Program-made: the position numbers and the translations under genes
Source of the DNA: Prado023 sp032123675
GTDB lineage: Bacteria; Actinomycetota; Actinomycetes; S36-B12; CAIYMF01
NCBI GenBank assembly: GCA_032123675.1
Contig: JAQBEX010000145.1
Span: 1-14,125, forward strand
Direction: 5' to 3'
Length of the DNA: 14,125 nt
The notes under the pieces: generated by a model
The model's input: the letters and a program-made list of their open reading frames with translations, nothing else
What the model was told of the DNA's origin: nothing
Database searches by the model: none
In this document: piece after piece, positions 13,237 to 14,125 of the stretch
Numbering within the stretch: the first letter of the stretch is position 1
Layout: the number at the start of each line of letters is the position of its first letter

Positions 13237-13904
13237 ACCGAGAAACCGTAGGACCGAAGAGACCCGGGCGAGCCGCGCGAGCCGTCCGACCCGGGACGGC
13301 CGTCTCAGCCAGCCTGCTCGCGATCGGCGTCATGCTCGCCGGCTGCTCAAGTCAGTCTGAGCCGGCTCCGGACGCCAGTCCCAGTGCCGCTACGAGTGCG
13401 GGTGCCAGTGCAGATGCCACGGCCAGCGCGGACACGTCGCCTTCTCCGACGTCCACGTTGTCGCCCGAGGAGCAACAGGCATTCGAGGAAGCCACCAAGG
13501 TGGTCCTGGCCTACCGACAGACGATCACCGATCTGTACAGCGGCGCCCGCACGAACCTGAATGACCTGAACGAGGTGGCAACTGGTGATTTGGTCGATCA
13601 GGATCTGAAGGACATACAGAGCAGCATCGGCGATGGCTGGAAGGGCGAACCGCGCGGCGCTGAATTGGTCTTGGTGTCTGCCCAACCGATCAAGGTCAGC
13701 ACCGCGATGGACCCAAGTACCGTCTTTGTTCGCGCCTGCATTGACGCCTCAGCCGTGACAGACGTCAGTCCCAGCGGCCGCAGATCCGAGGGTAGCCGCG
13801 AGGAGTTGGACTACACCGTCACCAAGACGACATACCTGCCGCCCCCCGGATGGGCCGTCTCCCGAGTCTCATCCGAGGCCAAGAAGGACGAGCGACAGTG
13901 CTAG
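13233..13904 (+). CDS. Secreted lipoprotein, possibly NTF2-like
   Basis: A predicted membrane-anchored surface lipoprotein of unknown function, 223 residues. It has a basic N-terminus (1-20), a hydrophobic stretch (about 22-35) and the lipobox LAGC with lipidated Cys at 38. An Ala/Ser/Thr/Asp/Pro linker follows (about 39-76). The remaining 145 residues have an opening helix (PEEQQAFEEATKVVLAYRQT), strands, a VRACIDAS segment (C169) and a GWAVSRVSS ending with C223 as last residue. This layout and the two cysteines recall small NTF2-like lipoproteins common in actinobacteria; C169 and C223 may form a disulfide. That is an inference, not a firm family match. Codon use is less GC-biased than in the neighbours (more TTG, AGT, CGA). 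It overlaps the next gene by seven bases. Confidence 0.82.
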   Translation: MNRETVGPKRPGRAARAVRPGTAVSASLLAIGVMLAGCSSQSEPAPDASPSAATSAGASADATASADTSPSPTSTLSPEEQQAFEEATKVVLAYRQTITDLYSGARTNLNDLNEVATGDLVDQDLKDIQSSIGDGWKGEPRGAELVLVSAQPIKVSTAMDPSTVFVRACIDASAVTDVSPSGRRSEGSREELDYTVTKTTYLPPPGWAVSRVSSEAKKDERQC

Positions 13905-14125
13905 CCCGCCTTGCCATCTGGTCTACGGCCATTTCCGTTGCCGCTTTCGCCTTGCCCGCGACTCTGTCGGTTGCAGACGACTTCGGAGGGGGGACAGTAA
14001 GCGTCGGCGCACGGCCGAGCGGGGACAGCACGCGTGTGACGGTGGAAGCCGGCAACAACCAGTCTGGCGATCTCCGCAACGGTTCGGATGCCTCTCAATC
14101 CGGCGCGACGTCACCAAGCTCACGC
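13898..14125 (+). CDS. Secreted protein of unknown function, N-terminal fragment
   Basis: An open frame from GTG 13898 runs 76 codons without a stop to the window end. It overlaps the lipoprotein stop (GTGCTAG), and AAGGA at 13884-13888 lies nine bases upstream, so coupled translation is likely. The N-terminus MLARLAIWSTAISVAAFALP leads into ATLSVADD, a typical signal peptide with a likely cut after SVA (about residue 26). The mature part begins Gly-rich (FGGGTVSVGARPSGD) and continues with Ser/Asn/Gly-rich sequence such as EAGNNQSGDLRNGSDASQSG, probably an unstructured linker. No domain can be recognised in what is visible. Pairing with the lipoprotein suggests that both act outside the membrane. 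Confidence 0.68.
   Translation, partial: MLARLAIWSTAISVAAFALPATLSVADDFGGGTVSVGARPSGDSTRVTVEAGNNQSGDLRNGSDASQSGATSPSSR

Overview
The window is chromosomal DNA from a GC-rich actinobacterium. Evidence: strong G/C third-position codon bias, an Arc/Mpa-type proteasomal ATPase with a C-terminal GQYL tail, a TrmI tRNA methyltransferase, and the gene neighbourhood arc - trmI - site-2-protease-like peptidase - RecB-like nuclease, which resembles the mycobacterial Rv2115c-Rv2119 block. The family or genus cannot be fixed from the sequence alone.

Layout from left to right. At 1-95 (minus) is the N-terminus of a PTS EIIC sugar permease. At 180-1823 (minus) is the arc/mpa proteasomal ATPase, interrupted by one in-frame amber codon at 759-761. 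At 1942-2937 (minus) is trmI, preceded by a 14-bp tandem repeat array (2947-3044). At 3053-4141 (minus) is an M50 metalloprotease with a CBS-like C-terminus. At 4316-5176 (plus), divergent, is a RecB-family PD-(D/E)XK nuclease with Fe-S-type cysteines. At 5228-7759 and 7764-8657 (both minus) are the permease and ATPase of a MacB/FtsX-type ABC exporter. At 8817-9476 and 9496-13047 (both minus) are a HAD phosphatase and cobalamin-dependent methionine synthase MetH, probably co-transcribed. At 13233-13904 and 13898-14125+ (plus) are a small lipoprotein and an overlapping secreted protein cut by the window end.

Most genes are core housekeeping functions: tRNA m1A58 methylation, methionine synthesis and membrane proteolysis. 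No mobile element, tRNA, rRNA or CRISPR was seen. No gene-free stretch exceeds 300 bases; the largest gaps are 13048-13232, 4142-4315 and 8658-8816.

The most notable point is the arc gene. Its second half is fully conserved in the same frame after a premature TAG, and the gene usually found downstream (dop, then pup and the 20S subunits) is replaced here by a PTS gene. This is either a recent nonsense mutation, a sequencing or assembly error, or the start of decay of the Pup-proteasome system. A second pattern is that three genes (trmI, the peptidase, the RecB-like nuclease) start exactly six bases after a TAnnnT hexamer and lack a clear ribosome binding site, as expected for leaderless transcripts. 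I did not find a convincing wholly new multi-gene system. The lipoprotein/secreted pair at the right edge is the least understood part.
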